A DNA stretch of 64,000 nt from assembly GCA_963576565.1 (NCBI GenBank), contig OY755038.1:14213756-14277755 (forward strand), written 5' to 3'. Numbering within the stretch: the first letter of the stretch is position 1; each line of letters begins with the position of its first letter. The translations under genes and the position numbers were made by a program. Under the pieces are notes generated by a model, which saw only the letters and a list, made by a program, of their open reading frames with translations, was not told the DNA's origin and ran no database searches. Source of the DNA: Aspidapion aeneum. Lineage: Eukaryota; Arthropoda; Insecta; Coleoptera; Brentidae. This document shows positions 10,146 through 25,100 of the stretch, piece by piece.

Positions 10146-13100
10146 CTGGAGAAAACAAGAAGCATTACAAATTGAAACAGACAAATGAGCTCTCTAAAGT
10201 TACGACGAGAGATTAATAACTGGTCCTAGGATGAACTAACAGACTACTGGGAAACAGGAATAGGTTGCATAGAGACCTATATGACATTACTCATAACTTA
10301 CCGGGTAGGCAACTGGTTTCTCAACTGGGTATGGTACTTCTTTGACTACTGGGTATGGTTTGTCAACAACAACCTTCACTGGCACTGGATAAGGCTTCTC
10401 TACTGGGTAGGGGACTTTCTTTTCAACAGTGTAGGGTTGTGGGTATGGAACCTTGACTGGGTATGGTACGGGTTTAGGTACTTCTACGGGGTATGGCTTG
10501 TCAACTGGTACTTTGACTTCGTAGGGTACTGGTTTTTCTACTGGGTATGGAACGTGTTTCTCGACAGTGACGTGGTATGGTTTGGGTACGTGGACGGGGT
10601 ATGGCTTGTCGATTGGTACTTTGACTTCATAGGGTACTTTCTTTTCGACGGTGTAGGGTTGGGGTACTGGGACTTCAACTTTAACGGGGTATGGTACCTA
10701 AAAACGAAAAACAGTCAAACAAATGGTAACCAAATAAGGGGTAACTTGTTACAAACAAACAAGGTCATGTTAAAATTGTCATGAAAAACTAAAACAAAAA
10801 AAGCAAAAATACCTTCTTGTAGACAGTGTAGGGTTGTGGTACAGGTACTTTTACGGGTACTGGAATCTTCTTTTCGACGGTGTAGGGTTGGGGAACATGT
10901 ACTTTAACTTCGTACGGTCTTGGCACTGGTACTTTGACTTCATATGGGACTTTTTTGATTACTTCGTAGGGTTGGTGCACAATGTATGGTACTTTGATAT
11001 ATTCTTTAACTGGGTAAGGTACCTGATTTAAAGAAAAACTAATTAGTTGTAAAGTTGTGGAAGGTGGAACATGTGGTCAGTTTAGTTTATCCAGATGATT
11101 TATTGGTTTTGGAAAATATACTTTTTATAGTAGTATAAAAATTAGGTTAATGCATCCTATAGAAGTTAGGAACGAAATTTGGATTAACATAATAATAAGT
11201 GTCAATTTTAAAAAGTTCTGGTTTTCTATTTTGTACTTCTTGTTTCTCAAAATGGCAATTTATTCAATGCTATCCTATAGTAGCAGAGACAGTGAAGATA
11301 ACTATCTTGTTACAACTTCCTAGAAACCTACAATCTGCAAGTTTTTTTAAAATCTGAAGGTCAAAGGAGGATTTTGCATGTTTCAACGATTGATATATCT
11401 AGATGATTTATTAGTTTTTTTTTAAATATATTTCAAGATTTATTAAAATAATGTTATAAATTCTGTCATAAATGGGGAAAGCCAATAAAAATTAAACTAC
11501 AAAAACTGTCAGTTTTAAAAAAAAATCAGTATTCTATTTAGAATGCATCGTATGTTAAAATGGCATTTTAGGGACGAGTTCCCAATTATCAAGATCTTAC
11601 TTTACGAATTAAAGTTATTGAAAAGATTATAATCTGTTTCATATTCAAGGATATTCCTTACTTTCTTTTCGACGGTGTAGGGTTGTGGCACTGGTACTTT
11701 GACTTCATATGGTACTTTTTTCTCTACAGTGTAAGGCACGTGTTTAGTCACAGTGTATGGAACTGGGACTTTCTTCTCTACTACAACGGTTTTGACGTGT
11801 TCGTGGTGCTCGTGGCCTCCGTAGCCACCACCGTATTCGCCTATAACATGTAGATAAATATTGTTTTTTGCAAAATTACAATAAAGGTCGCAGCATTACT
11901 CCATTTATTTATTTTATTTTAATTTTACTAGCCTTATTTATTATAGCATCTTAAAGTGCAGGAATTTATACTGCGAACAAAGGTGCAGTGAATTGGTCCA
12001 AAGGCGAACAAATTCGTTGGCTAGTTTTCATTTGCCTTTGTTTGCCTTACAAATGCGTACTTTTAGAATATTGAATAGATTATAGACGTTAATGCTTTTA
12101 AATCTATTCGATGATCTTAGTTTACTGTGCGGGTTGTATTGCAGTGAAGTAAGTTATTATGCGTAAGCTTAGGTTCCTGTAATATTTATAATTGACCGTT
12201 GTTTCGAATAATAATCAATAGTTTAAAGAAAAAAATGATTAAACGTAGTAACATATAGAAGACCTTTAAAACATGTTCTTTAGCTATTTCGAATTTTCTT
12301 CATCGTTTTTGAGATAACATTTTAAGAGAGTTACAGGATTGACCTTTAGCGTAAGCTAACATATTTAACCCTAAATGATAAAACAGACATGCATACTTTA
12401 AAAGCACAAGCTCTTATCTTCTTAAAATTAAATTATTGATTAATTTTTAAGCGGGAAAGGTAGGTACTTTAAAAAGTGTAGTTAAAGATGCTAAGTGGCT
12501 GACTATTGCTTTTATTAAAAACTGAAGATGGTACAACATGAAAATTTAGAATTAACTTTGATATAAGTAGGCTGCTGGAGGGTGGGGACACAAATAATTA
12601 TATGACAAGGGTATGAGTGATGCCAGACTAGCAAAAATAGTAGCTGATGGACCAAAGAAAGACATGCAGATCAGTCGATAGATAGGCAGACGATTTTGAA
12701 AAAGATCTCAAAGCAATGGATGTAAGAACATGGAGAAAGCAAATCTTTGCTAGGATTGACAACAACATGGGTTAATAAAATAATAAATCTTCATTTTAAA
12801 ATCAAATTTTGTTTTGGGTTAGATTACACATTTTGTTTAATAACACAAAAAACTTGTAGATAATGTTCATTCAAAGTTTTAGAGTAATTACTATTGAGGC
12901 TTAAAGGCCTAAGTCGCCAGAGCTATTGAATATTAACTCAATGACCCCTCAAAATATTTTTTCACAAAAGAAAAGACATCAAGGTCTTTACACAGGTTGC
13001 CTACAGAATTCGGCAAGTCATGTGAGCTTAACTGGTCTACTGTACTTACAGTATTGGATAAAATTATAGCGACAAATTATATCAAAAAGCCAATTAAGTA

Positions 13101-16100
13101 CATATATATGCACATAAACTACTGATTGGCTTTGGACGACTTACAAGAGCACATATTTTCTTAATAGTACCAGATAAGAACTCGTTTATATTTTCTCAGG
13201 TTTCGAAAATATTATTTTTTTATTAAATTGACACTTTTCTGCAGGACAAAAATATAGCATTAACAAACATTTATGTCCTCATGTTTTTAAAGCCTTAGAT
13301 ATTTATGAGTTATTTATGTTGAACTGATGGAGGTGGTATAGTAACTAATAAAAATTTTGAATATGGCTCGTGCAAAAGCAGTTACAATCGATATTAAAAA
13401 TCATTATGCAAATATACAATCATTGTTTCAAGTACACCGAAACAGCTAAAAATGTATAACTACATTGATCTATAGTATGAAGAACTCTAAATAATTTTAA
13501 AGTTGGAGGATCTGTTCTACCGCTGAGAATCACCTGACGTCAAAGAAAAGCTTCTAAGATACTTAATCGTTCTGTCAAAATAATGTGTAAAGATAACTTA
13601 TTTATACCATCAACAAAACTCTTGGCAGGACTGAAAGAAGGCTGTCAATGTGAAAAAAATTTCAGAGCTGTGAAAAGGCGTTTACTTCAACTCAACCTGT
13701 TAAATCATCATCCAGCCAAAAAACCACTATTTTCAGTAAAAAATGGGCGTTCGGGTTGCAAATTTGTTGTAAATCATGCTCACTGGACTGCCAAAGGTTA
13801 GAAAAAACATGTCACACACATCATCATTTCGAAACAGATTAAACTTTTTATTCGTCACTAAAAATAAGTTTTATCCATTCTTTGGCTGGATAGCTATGAC
13901 ATCACAGTTGGCAGTTTTGTTCAATGACTAATTCAATTCATTTAAGCACTACATCAAAATTAGTTGTTTAAAAATCAATATGTTCAAAAGGCTTGAGTGA
14001 ATACAATAAATTAAAAGTGTCAATTAAAAATGAACCAAATTTAAAAAAAGTATAAAAAAATATTTATTTTCAATACAATTTATATAAAGTTATTAAATTT
14101 TATTAATATAGTGTTAGTTTATACCTATTTATTTATTTGTTGTATAAATTTGAATATAAAGTATAGTTTTAAGTTAATTTAAGAAAAAATTGTAGCAAAT
14201 ATGCTAAATAAAAGCTTAAAACAAAAAAAAAAAGACCTTTCAATTTCTGTGGGTAACCTGTGTATAGTATAAAGACCTTGATGTATTTTTTTAACCAAAA
14301 TTGTGAATGAACTGTATACCTATATTAGCGATACTTCAAAATACACAGCAACATTTGATTAGCATTTAATATGACAAAAATATCTGTTGCAATTAGCACA
14401 GCACAACACAGCAAAAGCGGTAAAGAATTAGAACAAATTTTCGAAACAACAATTTAGGAGTTTCTTGTAGGTATTCATTATGTCTTTCGACTGTACTCGA
14501 TGACACCGATTATACAGGGTGTTAGGATATAGAATAGGTCAAAAAAAATAAAAAAACTAATTTTGATTAAAATGTTAAAACTTTCTAAAATAACAAGATT
14601 TACATCCTGGCTAATTTTCGGATTTTAATTAAAAAATATTGTCAGGCTAGAAATCCTATTAACTAAATGGCACAAATTACAATTAGAAGTAAGTGCACAT
14701 TAACCCTAAACAATCTAAGGAAATGAACTTTTGTATATAGTTTAATTTGTATTAAAACGTGTAATAAACTGTATACGGAATAATAAACAATAAGCGATTG
14801 AACGGTCATTGATGATGTTTATACAGAAAACAAAACACACATCTCAATCCTATCAATGACAAACGGTTTGTAATAAAAGCGTATCCAAAAGAGTTTAACA
14901 GTGAGTTGTAAGTTGAGAACGTAAAGTTCCACACGTAATAAACAGTGAAGACAAGTACAATAGTCAGAAGTCGAGCGTATCTACAAGATACGCAATTGTA
15001 AACAAAATGTATTTAATGTAATTAGTAATTATAGGTATTGTTAAATAAACTGTGTTACGTTACGATAAAACCCCCTCGTGACAGTATTTCGTCAAATAGT
15101 GAATTTGTGACAATGGCGTTAAATCAAATTTAAAAAAAAAGTAAAAATGTTTACCCCTATTTTGAAACATGACTCTATAAAATGTCTATCCTCTATTCTG
15201 ATTTTTAAGAAAGTAATTCGAAAAAAATGTCAACTTTAACACTGTTTTTACCAAAAATGTTTCGGTTTTTTTTTTTAAATTTTACCTCTTCTAGGACATT
15301 GAAATATATAATTTCAGTAACACCTGGTATAGCTAGAGCATTTTTAGTTTTCACTACGCCATTTTGTTAAATTTGGTCCTAGGTCTTTAGGTCAAGGGCA
15401 CTTTAAAATTGGTTTTGGGGACAAACCTTAAAAAATATTTAAAAAAACAATTTGTTCTAATTCTTTTCTTGCCGGTAATTGACTTCATCTTGATCACATA
15501 ACTTGTCATATTTTTTATAAAAATTTGAATTTACTAAAATGATGATACTACTGATAATAAAACATTAACGGATGCGTTACTGCTTTAGTTTGACATATCC
15601 GTTCCCTGGTATTAAAATGTCAAATGTCAACCACCGTTTTTGTTTTTCTATTTTTTCAAGTTTTTTTGTCAGTATTTTTAATTAAATTTGGGATAAAAAT
15701 CTGTCAAAAACTGTTTAGAAAACGACAATAAAATCAAAGTATTTAAAGTACAACCGGGACGATGGCTATTTTGGATTTGCCACTTTGGTCAAATTCAATC
15801 CCTTAATAATCCATGATAATACCTTAATAATTTAGTGCTTTTAAAATCACGTGACGTAAATATAAAGTCAAATCACGAGAATAAACGTTAGAGTTTTAAT
15901 CAAGAGGTTTAAAAGATCTCTCTATTATTTTTTTGAAATTTTTTATGGATGAAGTCAACCACCGCAATTGTGTCTCCTCGAAATTTCTCACCGCCATAAC
16001 CACCCAATTCCTCGCCACCCTCATAGCCGCCGTGTTCGTATCCACCGCCATATCCACCGCCATCCCCTCCTTCATATCCACCGCCATATCCACCTCCGTA

Positions 16101-19100
16101 ACCACCGCCATCCCCTCCATAACCGCTTTCATGTCCACCCCCGTATCCACCTCCGTATCCGCCGTAGTCGCCCAAGCTAAGGCCACGTTTGTCCTGCTTC
16201 TTGCTTTCCTGCGAAACTTCTTTGGTGTCAGAGGACTTTTCGGCAGCTAAAGCTCCGCAGAGACAAACCGTACTTAACAGCACCTGAAACAAAAATAAAT
16301 ATTAAGAACTTATTGGAATAAAACATGACCTTATTTTAAAATTGGCAGTATTGTGACAGATTTACATATAAAAAGCAGCTGCTTTCTTTTAAAATTCGGC
16401 CTTCGTGTATTTAAGAACCGGATTTATTAGTGTCTGTTTTTATTAAATGAAAGTTAGCGACTTTATTTTTAAATTTGACTTTGGTATGTCAATTTTCAGA
16501 AGTCGGCTGTCAGTTTTCTTTGTAAATCTGTCAGAATAAAGCCGACTCTAAAATAAAGTCAGGTTTCCCTATTAACTTTAAAAATAACTTCAACAAGCTA
16601 CTGCACAGACTGCAGGGATATTTTGACACGCCTATTTGACAGTTCGTTATTCTTATGGTTATTACTAAGGCTACGCAGTAGCAGCTTGGCATTCCTTTAT
16701 CTGTGTTACAAATAACGAAGTCCACTAATTAAGGAGACGTTTATTTATTGTTGCCGTTATTTTGTACAGTTGTTAATAAGTATTTTCTATGGTTTTAACC
16801 AATTATCTTTTGTGCCTTTAAACAAAAAGTAAACAGCGATCGAATTTGATAAGTGACTTTTATAACAATTCTTTTTATCGTTAATTAAGTTAACCATAAG
16901 GCCGTCAAAGTTAACAAAATTTCAAGCGTTTCAAAATATCTCTAATATTTTACTGCGTGGTTATCGTTATTTGAGGATTCGACGTATTAGTCGCAAAAAA
17001 TAAAATAATAACTTTAATAACCATAACAGGCGTAATTATTAGGGATATTTTGGGTCAGTTATTATAACATAATTTGACAGCTGTTACCGTTATTGTTACT
17101 AAGAATAACGGTAACATTCAGGGCAAAAAAGATAGATTTGGGAACACTAAAGATAAGCATAGTAGTTTCATACATCTTCAACTTTTTGTTTATTTATGTT
17201 TGTTTATTTCGTTTTCTTAGATTTAAGGCTTTTTACAAACCAAACTACCAAATTTTAGTAAAAAATGCGACTGCATTAAAAAAAACAATATAAAACTAAC
17301 CTTAAAAAATAACGGTAACATTAAAGGACGGCCGTTGTAAGTACCGGGCGCCGTTACCGTAAATAACAAAAATGGAGGGAAAAGCTGCTAATGTGCACAC
17401 TCAGTAATAACAATCGCTAACCCTACGAATAATAACGATGGCTGCAAAATGTTCCCAGTATTATGTTGATCCTTGATCGCCTGAAGCCTGGAGGTCCTAA
17501 TCCTAACAGTAACCTATAAATTTGTTCGAAACCAGAGAAGAGAGCTGGTCAAAACCATAGAAAAGCTTTTTAGGTACTTGACTCCTTAATTAACGGACTT
17601 AGTTGTTTAAAGTTGATGGAATGTCAAAATGCAACTATGCATCCTCAAAAATAAACATGGCAATAACTAAATGTCAAATAAGCGTAAAAGTGTTTAAAAA
17701 TCTCTACAATTCCAAATACTGTAATAGTTATTTAAACAACAAGGTTTGAAAACGACTCTTTGCACACGATCGAGACAGTTTGGTAGACCGAGCCGAAGGC
17801 GAGGTCTACAAGTCGAGGGAATGTGCAAAGAGGTTTTCAAACGAGTTTTTTTACAATATTTTTTATACGACTGTCTTGTAAAAGGAGGTTTTGCGCACGG
17901 AAAACTCGATCTGAAAATGGCATTTTGCGCACGCTGTGTGCAAAACGTTTTGCACACGCTTATGTCATTTTTGCGCACGCCTATGTCATTTCTGCATACG
18001 GGTGTCCCGTCATTGTGATTTTTGTTGTTGTCACCCATCAATATAAGTTGGCTTAGTTCCATAGCAACCGTCACTGCTCGTATGTTCTGTTGATTAGATA
18101 CGTCAAAAATTGTTGAATTTTTAAAGTTTTGTTGTAAAAATGTCGGAAATAAAAACAAGTTAAATTAAAATTTGATTTTTCTTTCTTTATTAGCAGTCGT
18201 ATAAAAAATATTGTAAAAAACTCGTTTGAAAACCTCTTTGCACACTCCCTCGACTTGTAGACCTCGCCTTCGGCTTGGTCTACCATACTGTCTCAATCGT
18301 GTGCAAAGAGTCGTTTTCAAACCTTGTTGTTTAAATAACTATTTTATACGACTGCTAATAAAGAAAGAAAAATCAAATTTTAATTTAACTTGTTTTTATT
18401 TCCGACATTTTTACAACAAAACTTTAAAAATTCAACAATTTTTTGACGTATCTAATCAACAAAACATACGAGCAGTGACGGTTGCTACGGAACTAAGCCA
18501 ACTTATATTGATGGGTGACAACAACAAAAATCACAATGACGAGAGACCCGTATGCAGAAATGACATAGGCGTGCGCAAAAATGACATAAGCGTGTGCAAA
18601 ACGTTTTACACACAGCGTGCGCAAAATGCCATTTTCAGATCGTGTTCTCCGTGCGCAAAACCCTCTTTTACAAGACAGTCGTATAAAAAAGCAGTTAAAC
18701 GCCACTTCGAACGTTGTATTACTTGACCCATTTCCGCCCTTTTAAAATCAAGAGATACCTTAAGGTCGCAAAAAAGTGCCCCACTTTAAAAATGTGTCCG
18801 TTTTACTCGGAATTGTCCCAAATTATTAGTATTTCTCGACAAATTTAACGGAATACGCTTAAAATTGGACACACTGTATAAAAGACTACCAATTAAAAGC
18901 TTTAAACTGCTATAAAGTATGTGGGGACAAGACTAGGGTCACTGCTGCACTGCGGTGACCCTAGGTAATATACCCCCAAACGTGATGCCCATGCTTGCAA
19001 AAATTGTAGGATTCAACAAGATTCAAAAGTCCTTGCTTCGTTAAGGGATGAAGGCTGAACTAAAAGCATTTCTTGAAATAATTTTTTAATTAATAATATA

Positions 19101-22100
19101 AAAAGGAAGTTGAACTTCCTGAAGTTTATCTACCGAAACACCGCTGTCGGAAGATCTTTTATCAAACTAAACAGGAACTGAAATTCTTCAAGATATAAAG
19201 TTTTCACTTTTAAACTAGTAACTGCAAATAAAAACGAATCCGCACCCATTAGCGATTAGCGTAATAAAGTGTTTGTTGTTCTACCAGAACCGTTTAATGT
19301 AGTGCACTACATTAAAAATGTATATAATTACCTTAGCGGTTATGTGAAAAACCTGATGATTAAGCTGATGTTTAAGAGATTTATTAATCTCACTAAAGAA
19401 GCCCAAGAAATAGATTTAGAAATATAGAATATGGATTAATAATAATTTAGAAACTATAATTATTAATAATCAATTATTAAAGATTTTGCTTCTATTAGGT
19501 GTCTAAAGGTACAAAATGTAACCGGACCACGGAACTGTACGTGAACCGGACCAATAACCAAAATACCGCAAGATCCAGAAAAAGCTCCAGGATGCCTCAG
19601 AAGTGTTGAAAAAAATTTTAGGGTAATGGAAGGAAAATTCGGGAAGAGTTAAAGAGTAAACAGAAGCGAGAGAAGAAGACACCAAGAATACGACGTAGAT
19701 ATGCCTACAAAAAGAACTTAATTGAAGGTTTCACTAAAACTGAATATTTCAAAGTGGAAGAAGAACTAACTGAAGATTCGGAGCTATACAATCATGACAT
19801 GGGATGATAAAGTACAATAAATATTTTGGAATTATTATCAGTGGCGGTGGGTGAGGTTTAAAAGTGGCGGTTCTGCAAAGTGGGGAACAAGACAATTTTT
19901 AAAAAATCCGGTAAATGGTTCAAATCGTCAGCATCGGAAATAGTCCACTTTGAGTCACCACCAAATGTCAAACAAGGAAAACCAAATAATTTGTTTTTTA
20001 CACTGCACCCACAAATCCATTTAAGACGCTTATAAATATCGCGAGAGATTTTTCTTATATAGTTTTTGCCGCGACTTTTTCCCCCATAGGTACGTTATTT
20101 CTAAATCTGGTAAGAGAATTAACGTCCTTGCATTACGTAACGCAAAAATTCAGGATTTTTGAACCCCTACCCCCCTCGTAACGCATTTTCAAGAAAAAAA
20201 ACATTAAAAAAACCATTGAGTGTAACGCAAAGCCAAACCCCCCCCCCCCTCCTTGAGCGCTACGTAATTTATAGATAGGCCCTAAAAGACGACCTTTTTA
20301 TTTGATTTTTAACATTTCGTTAAAAAAAAAGGTAAACTTTTAAAATCCCGGAGAGTGATGGTTATATCCTCGGAAGTTTTCATGTTTTATTAAATAAAGT
20401 TTTTTGTACCTACCACACACCGCAATTATAAAACTAATTATTACAAATGCTTTTGCTTTGGCAATCACTAAAATATAATATTCATTCATAAAAGTACCAA
20501 AATGACGTAAATTATGTCAACACTCAACTAGGTACAAATTTGCAGTTCCCATCTGTTCTTAAAATATAAACGGGGCACTACCCCGATTTACTAAAATTTT
20601 GCATAGCTGAGACGTCAGTTGAATAGTTCTATCCTTTTTAATGTGTGGTACAATATGTATTCATCCGTCTTTTATTCGGGGGAGTTTGGTTAGCAGACCC
20701 GGCAAAATCTACCGCGCATCTACACAGCGCACATCAACAGCAGAGCGACGAGTCCACCAGACCCAAGAGCCCGAATAGCAACAGGCTTGCCCCTCGTACC
20801 AATTATACAGATGTTGTGGGCATGTGCCTGCTATAATTAGTGAGTAAAAAAAGAACAAAAAAATTCTGTACTAAAAAAATATATTACTGTACTCAAAATT
20901 AGCCGGTGCTGCAGCCCCGCAGCCCTTATTGAATAATCGTCACTGTTTATTATATCCGAAAAAGAAAGATATATATACATAACAGAATACAATAATAAAA
21001 AAAACTTTTTATAGTCAAATAAAATAAACAAGTATCCAAAATATTTAAATGTGATAACTTGTTTTGTAATTCTGTTTTATGTCGATTTCTGATGGTCAAA
21101 TGTAATGTAATTGATCTTGCTAAAGTTTGCTGACTTCTCATAATATAAACTTTTTTATTTAATTTAAATTCTCCTTAAATTAGTTCATATATATCTAGAT
21201 GACTTTATACTTTCTTGTTTTTCTTCAAATTCGAATGTATCAATGTTGTCTACTTGTTTAAATTACCTAATTAACAAATACACCATTAGTTCCAACCCAA
21301 TTGGTGCCCGGTTGTCTTCATTTTTTGCGTTATGACATATTAACATGTGTTCAATACACGTATAGTTTCTCAAATGTTATGCATTTCCTGAATCTGTTTT
21401 TTTTTTACAAAATTGCGTAATCACATCGCGCGAAGTCAGTCAGTTGTGAGCACGTTATGCGGGAAAGTAAAAGTGGTCTTCTTTTCTTTATATCTCATTG
21501 AACGCATCAATTTGTTCACTATTGAATGCTAAATGTAGCAAAATGGATCATGAATACCTAATTAAGTTTATGATACCTTTTCCGTTTTTAGTTAATTTAA
21601 CAGTTTTATCATAACAAAAACATTTCATGTAAAAAAAAGCTTAAAGTTTCTTACTAGTTTGGAAATGTTTTTTTTTAAACTTTACTATTACAGCCAAACT
21701 TCTTTATGTATAATTTAGCACTATTACTTTCACATAAAATTAAAATTATTAGGGTTTTTTTGATTTTTTACAAGTATTTGGTCATAATTTCTATCAGTCT
21801 GCCAAATTTCAGCCTTGTAGCATGTCTTTAAGTACAGAAGAATTTTGAGGATCCATACTTGAGTGAGTGAGTGGCAATTTCAACGTTTTTTGAAATTTCG
21901 TAACTACTTTACTACTTTATGGAAGTCCATTAAACTTGGAGGGGTTGTTAACTCTATGAAGATCTACGACTGTGTAAAGTTTGAGTTTCGTAGCTTATTT
22001 CGAAGTAGAGTTTTAGATAGGTCAAATATGGGCTAAAATGTTTCAAGAAAAGATGGTACAGCAGTTTACGCCGCGAACTTGGCCGGGCACTGCCGTGCCC

Positions 22101-25100
22101 TCAGATGACTAACGCACGTTTAAGCTAATATTGTAAACTTCACGTTTTAAATATATTAACCAACCAAACTTGTTATTGTTATTCCCGTAATACCACATTC
22201 TCTGTTTGTTTATGTTTTTTTACGATCTTATTATTTTTGGTAGTTTTTTTTGCATAAACAGGAGAAAAATATATGAAATCATGGAAGAAAATCCTAATCG
22301 AGGGCACTAAAGTAAGTAATAAAAAATAACCTGAAAGAGGCTGCTGGCTTTATTCTAGTTGTAAATTTTATGGCATATTGCAGATTTGTAGATACTCATT
22401 GGCGATGGCTTCAGAAACTCTTAAAATTATTTTAGATACTCTAGCAGTATCAACTACTACAAAGTTTGCCACAATTTGGACATATTTCTTGGATAATTCT
22501 TTTTATCAAAAATGTCGGTTTGCTGACGTACTTTCATTCGTAAATAAAAATTAAAAAAGTGGATTCAGAGTTCTAAGGAAGCCAAACAATCTTTAAACAA
22601 GTTCATACGTTTACATCATATTCCATACCTTTTTTCTACATTCTTAAGAACAAGGACCGCTGTCGGTTTATAACTCCACTAGAAAATGTGATATCCTTAA
22701 AATATTTTGTCTGGTGTGGTGTTTTCTGGGTAGTTCAGCACTTTCATTAAACTCAAGTATCTTCAAATCAACGGCGGTAATATTCCAAAAAAAACCTGGG
22801 TCCTAAAAAGTGAGGGGATTCGGGCCCCTTGCCACCCGATTATTTTCCCAGAAAAATCGAAAAAAAGATTTAGAAAATTGCCAGAAAAACACAAATTCAG
22901 CATAACGTCAAACATTAGTTAAACTTGCAACTAAACTTCCGTTAAGATATGGTTTGACGTTACACCACCGTTAAAATCAAATAATGCGAGTTTCTGTAAA
23001 AGATCTAATTCCAAGTGCATCGGCATCTGTCATTTCTAACTTCCAAATATCATCAAAATTAGGGTTTTGGAGGATATCACTTCTACGGTGATAAACTGTC
23101 AAAGCTGACATATACGTGATAAATATGTACCAAATTTCATTATCTATCATAAGTAGTCCTAGTAGTGTCATGGTAACTGCTCCGATCTGCGCGGGTTTAT
23201 CCTCCTTGTTGTTGCCTGGTGAACGTCTATTACCGGAAACCGGGAACCCAAACCAGCGTCTCCCGTTTGCCATCAGTAGGGTTTTCAGTGCTGCTGCGCA
23301 TTCTTCCACCAAAGCGTGCGTCGGCAATCTTAGGTGAGCTAAGCGGTTTCAGGGTGACCTGGGTCGTCGTCATCGTACTCTTATGTTGATTTAATTTTCG
23401 GACTTTAGCAATGTATCTATGATTGTTTTCGATTTCATTTTCCATTCTACCACTAGGTTCCTAAATGTTCTTACATCAATTAATGATAATTCCATAAAAT
23501 AGATTTTGGTCGCTCTTTTCACCGCCTACGTTTAATTTGTCAGGTTTTTTGGTGGCATTAAATTTTGCCACTTTTTTTCATGATTGTCCTCAAGTAAAAA
23601 AAATATGTTTCTGTTGGTTTTTTTATTTTGCGCTGTTGGCCTTCACGATATGTGTCCAGAAAACCCCATTTTTGATACGCTATTTCTAGGTTAATGTGTG
23701 TAACTTTGAATTGCTCTTCTTCTTCTCTGAGGAAATAATTAGGACAATCCTCTTCCTTCCTCTTTTTGTCATTCATCAAAGAGAGTCTGCATTTGGTTTC
23801 TTTTCTTAATCCGATTATAGGAATTTCTTGTCGTGTAAGGCACATTTTCTCCTAACAGAAATCTTACTTAAAATACAAGAAGGTCTGACGATGATCTTGC
23901 CAAACACAATATACAGGGTGGTGACTTTAACGGAAACTTTAGCGGTTGAATATTATTTAAACGGGCTTCCTTCCTCGCGCAAAAAAAAAAAATGTGGAAC
24001 CCGCGGAGAGTTCTACTCACATACAACTTTTTTGATACAAGTGAAACATCGAAAAAATAATTTTTTAACATTTTAGATGAAGTATGTTAATCCGTTGTTT
24101 TTCTTTTTTTCTAAGCTTTCGAACGAGGTATCGCAAGTAGGTTCATTCCATCTAAAAAAAGGTTGTATGTGGGTAGACCCTTTTACGAAGGTCCGATTGC
24201 TTTTTGAAAAGTCTTCAGTTTCGATTGGGACCTGTAACTTTTTTATTCCTCAAAATTTATTTTTGTTTTTAATGGCTTGTTTGTAGGCGTCCTAAAGCAA
24301 TAATCAAACTAAATTTTATCTGCAATTTTTATTTTCTGAGACACAAAGTTATATTTTTTCCCATGGAATAACCCTTTTTTTATTTGATTTTTAAAATTGG
24401 CATTTATTTTCCTTTAAAACGATGTATCACATTCAATGTTTTATTTTTGTTAATTTTTTATATTGTTATTATTTTTTTTATTCTTATTAATTTTTTTATA
24501 ATTTTATTTTTTTTATTAAAATTTTTAATAAACGCTGCGTTAAAAAACTATATGATACAAAAAAATAAGGAAATATGGGTTCTTATAAACAAAAAAACAA
24601 AAAAATTTTAAAATAGAAGAAAAAAAAAGTAATAAAAATTATAAAATAGATATTAAATAATAATATTTAAACATTTATCACCTCTAAAATTTTCAAGTAT
24701 AATTTAAAAAATTTGTTACAAAATTAAGGAGGCCACAAACAAGTTTGACAACATTATGTCACACAGCTAACGCTGAGTTTATACAGGGTCAAAATAAAAT
24801 TAAATTTTAAAAAGTCTCATCTATACAGTAGAAATAATTTTTCACTTGCATTGACATTTAGTAATATGATCTTTCAGTCATATATTCAGTTTGACAATTG
24901 CATTAAGGTTTTAAAACCCTACAAACAACCCATTTACACCAAAAAGAAATTTTGAGAAATAAAAAATTTATAGACCCCAATCCAAAATGAACACTTTTTA
25001 AAAAGCCCCCGTAATGCAGAAACGGGTCGACATATCAAAATGCGGTTTTTACCAAATATGTTATCTTGAAATTTAAGCGTTGCAAACGGGGGTTATAGTT

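Noticed and set aside
10281..10784. Plus-strand 167-codon Trp/Tyr/Phe-rich frame
   Set aside because: It is the antisense shadow of exon 5 of the cuticle gene; the minus strand has splice sites and a coherent repeat protein.
15909..16292. 127-codon minus frame taken as a whole gene starting with TTG at 16292
   Set aside because: The start falls in TTTGTTTCAG, a splice acceptor, and the end runs past a GTGAGA donor with loss of Gly/Tyr composition. It is an internal exon.
17694..18726. Several 70-166-codon frames on both strands
   Set aside because: They come from modules that are mirrored on both strands, differ only in orientation, and resemble no protein.
20645..20836. 63-codon frame in a GC-richer stretch of intron 1
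   Set aside because: No recognisable domain, no splice context, no repeat of known coding type.
24384..24611. Hydrophobic 75-codon frame (membrane peptide)
   Set aside because: T/A-rich low-complexity DNA gives Phe/Ile/Leu; no homology or context.
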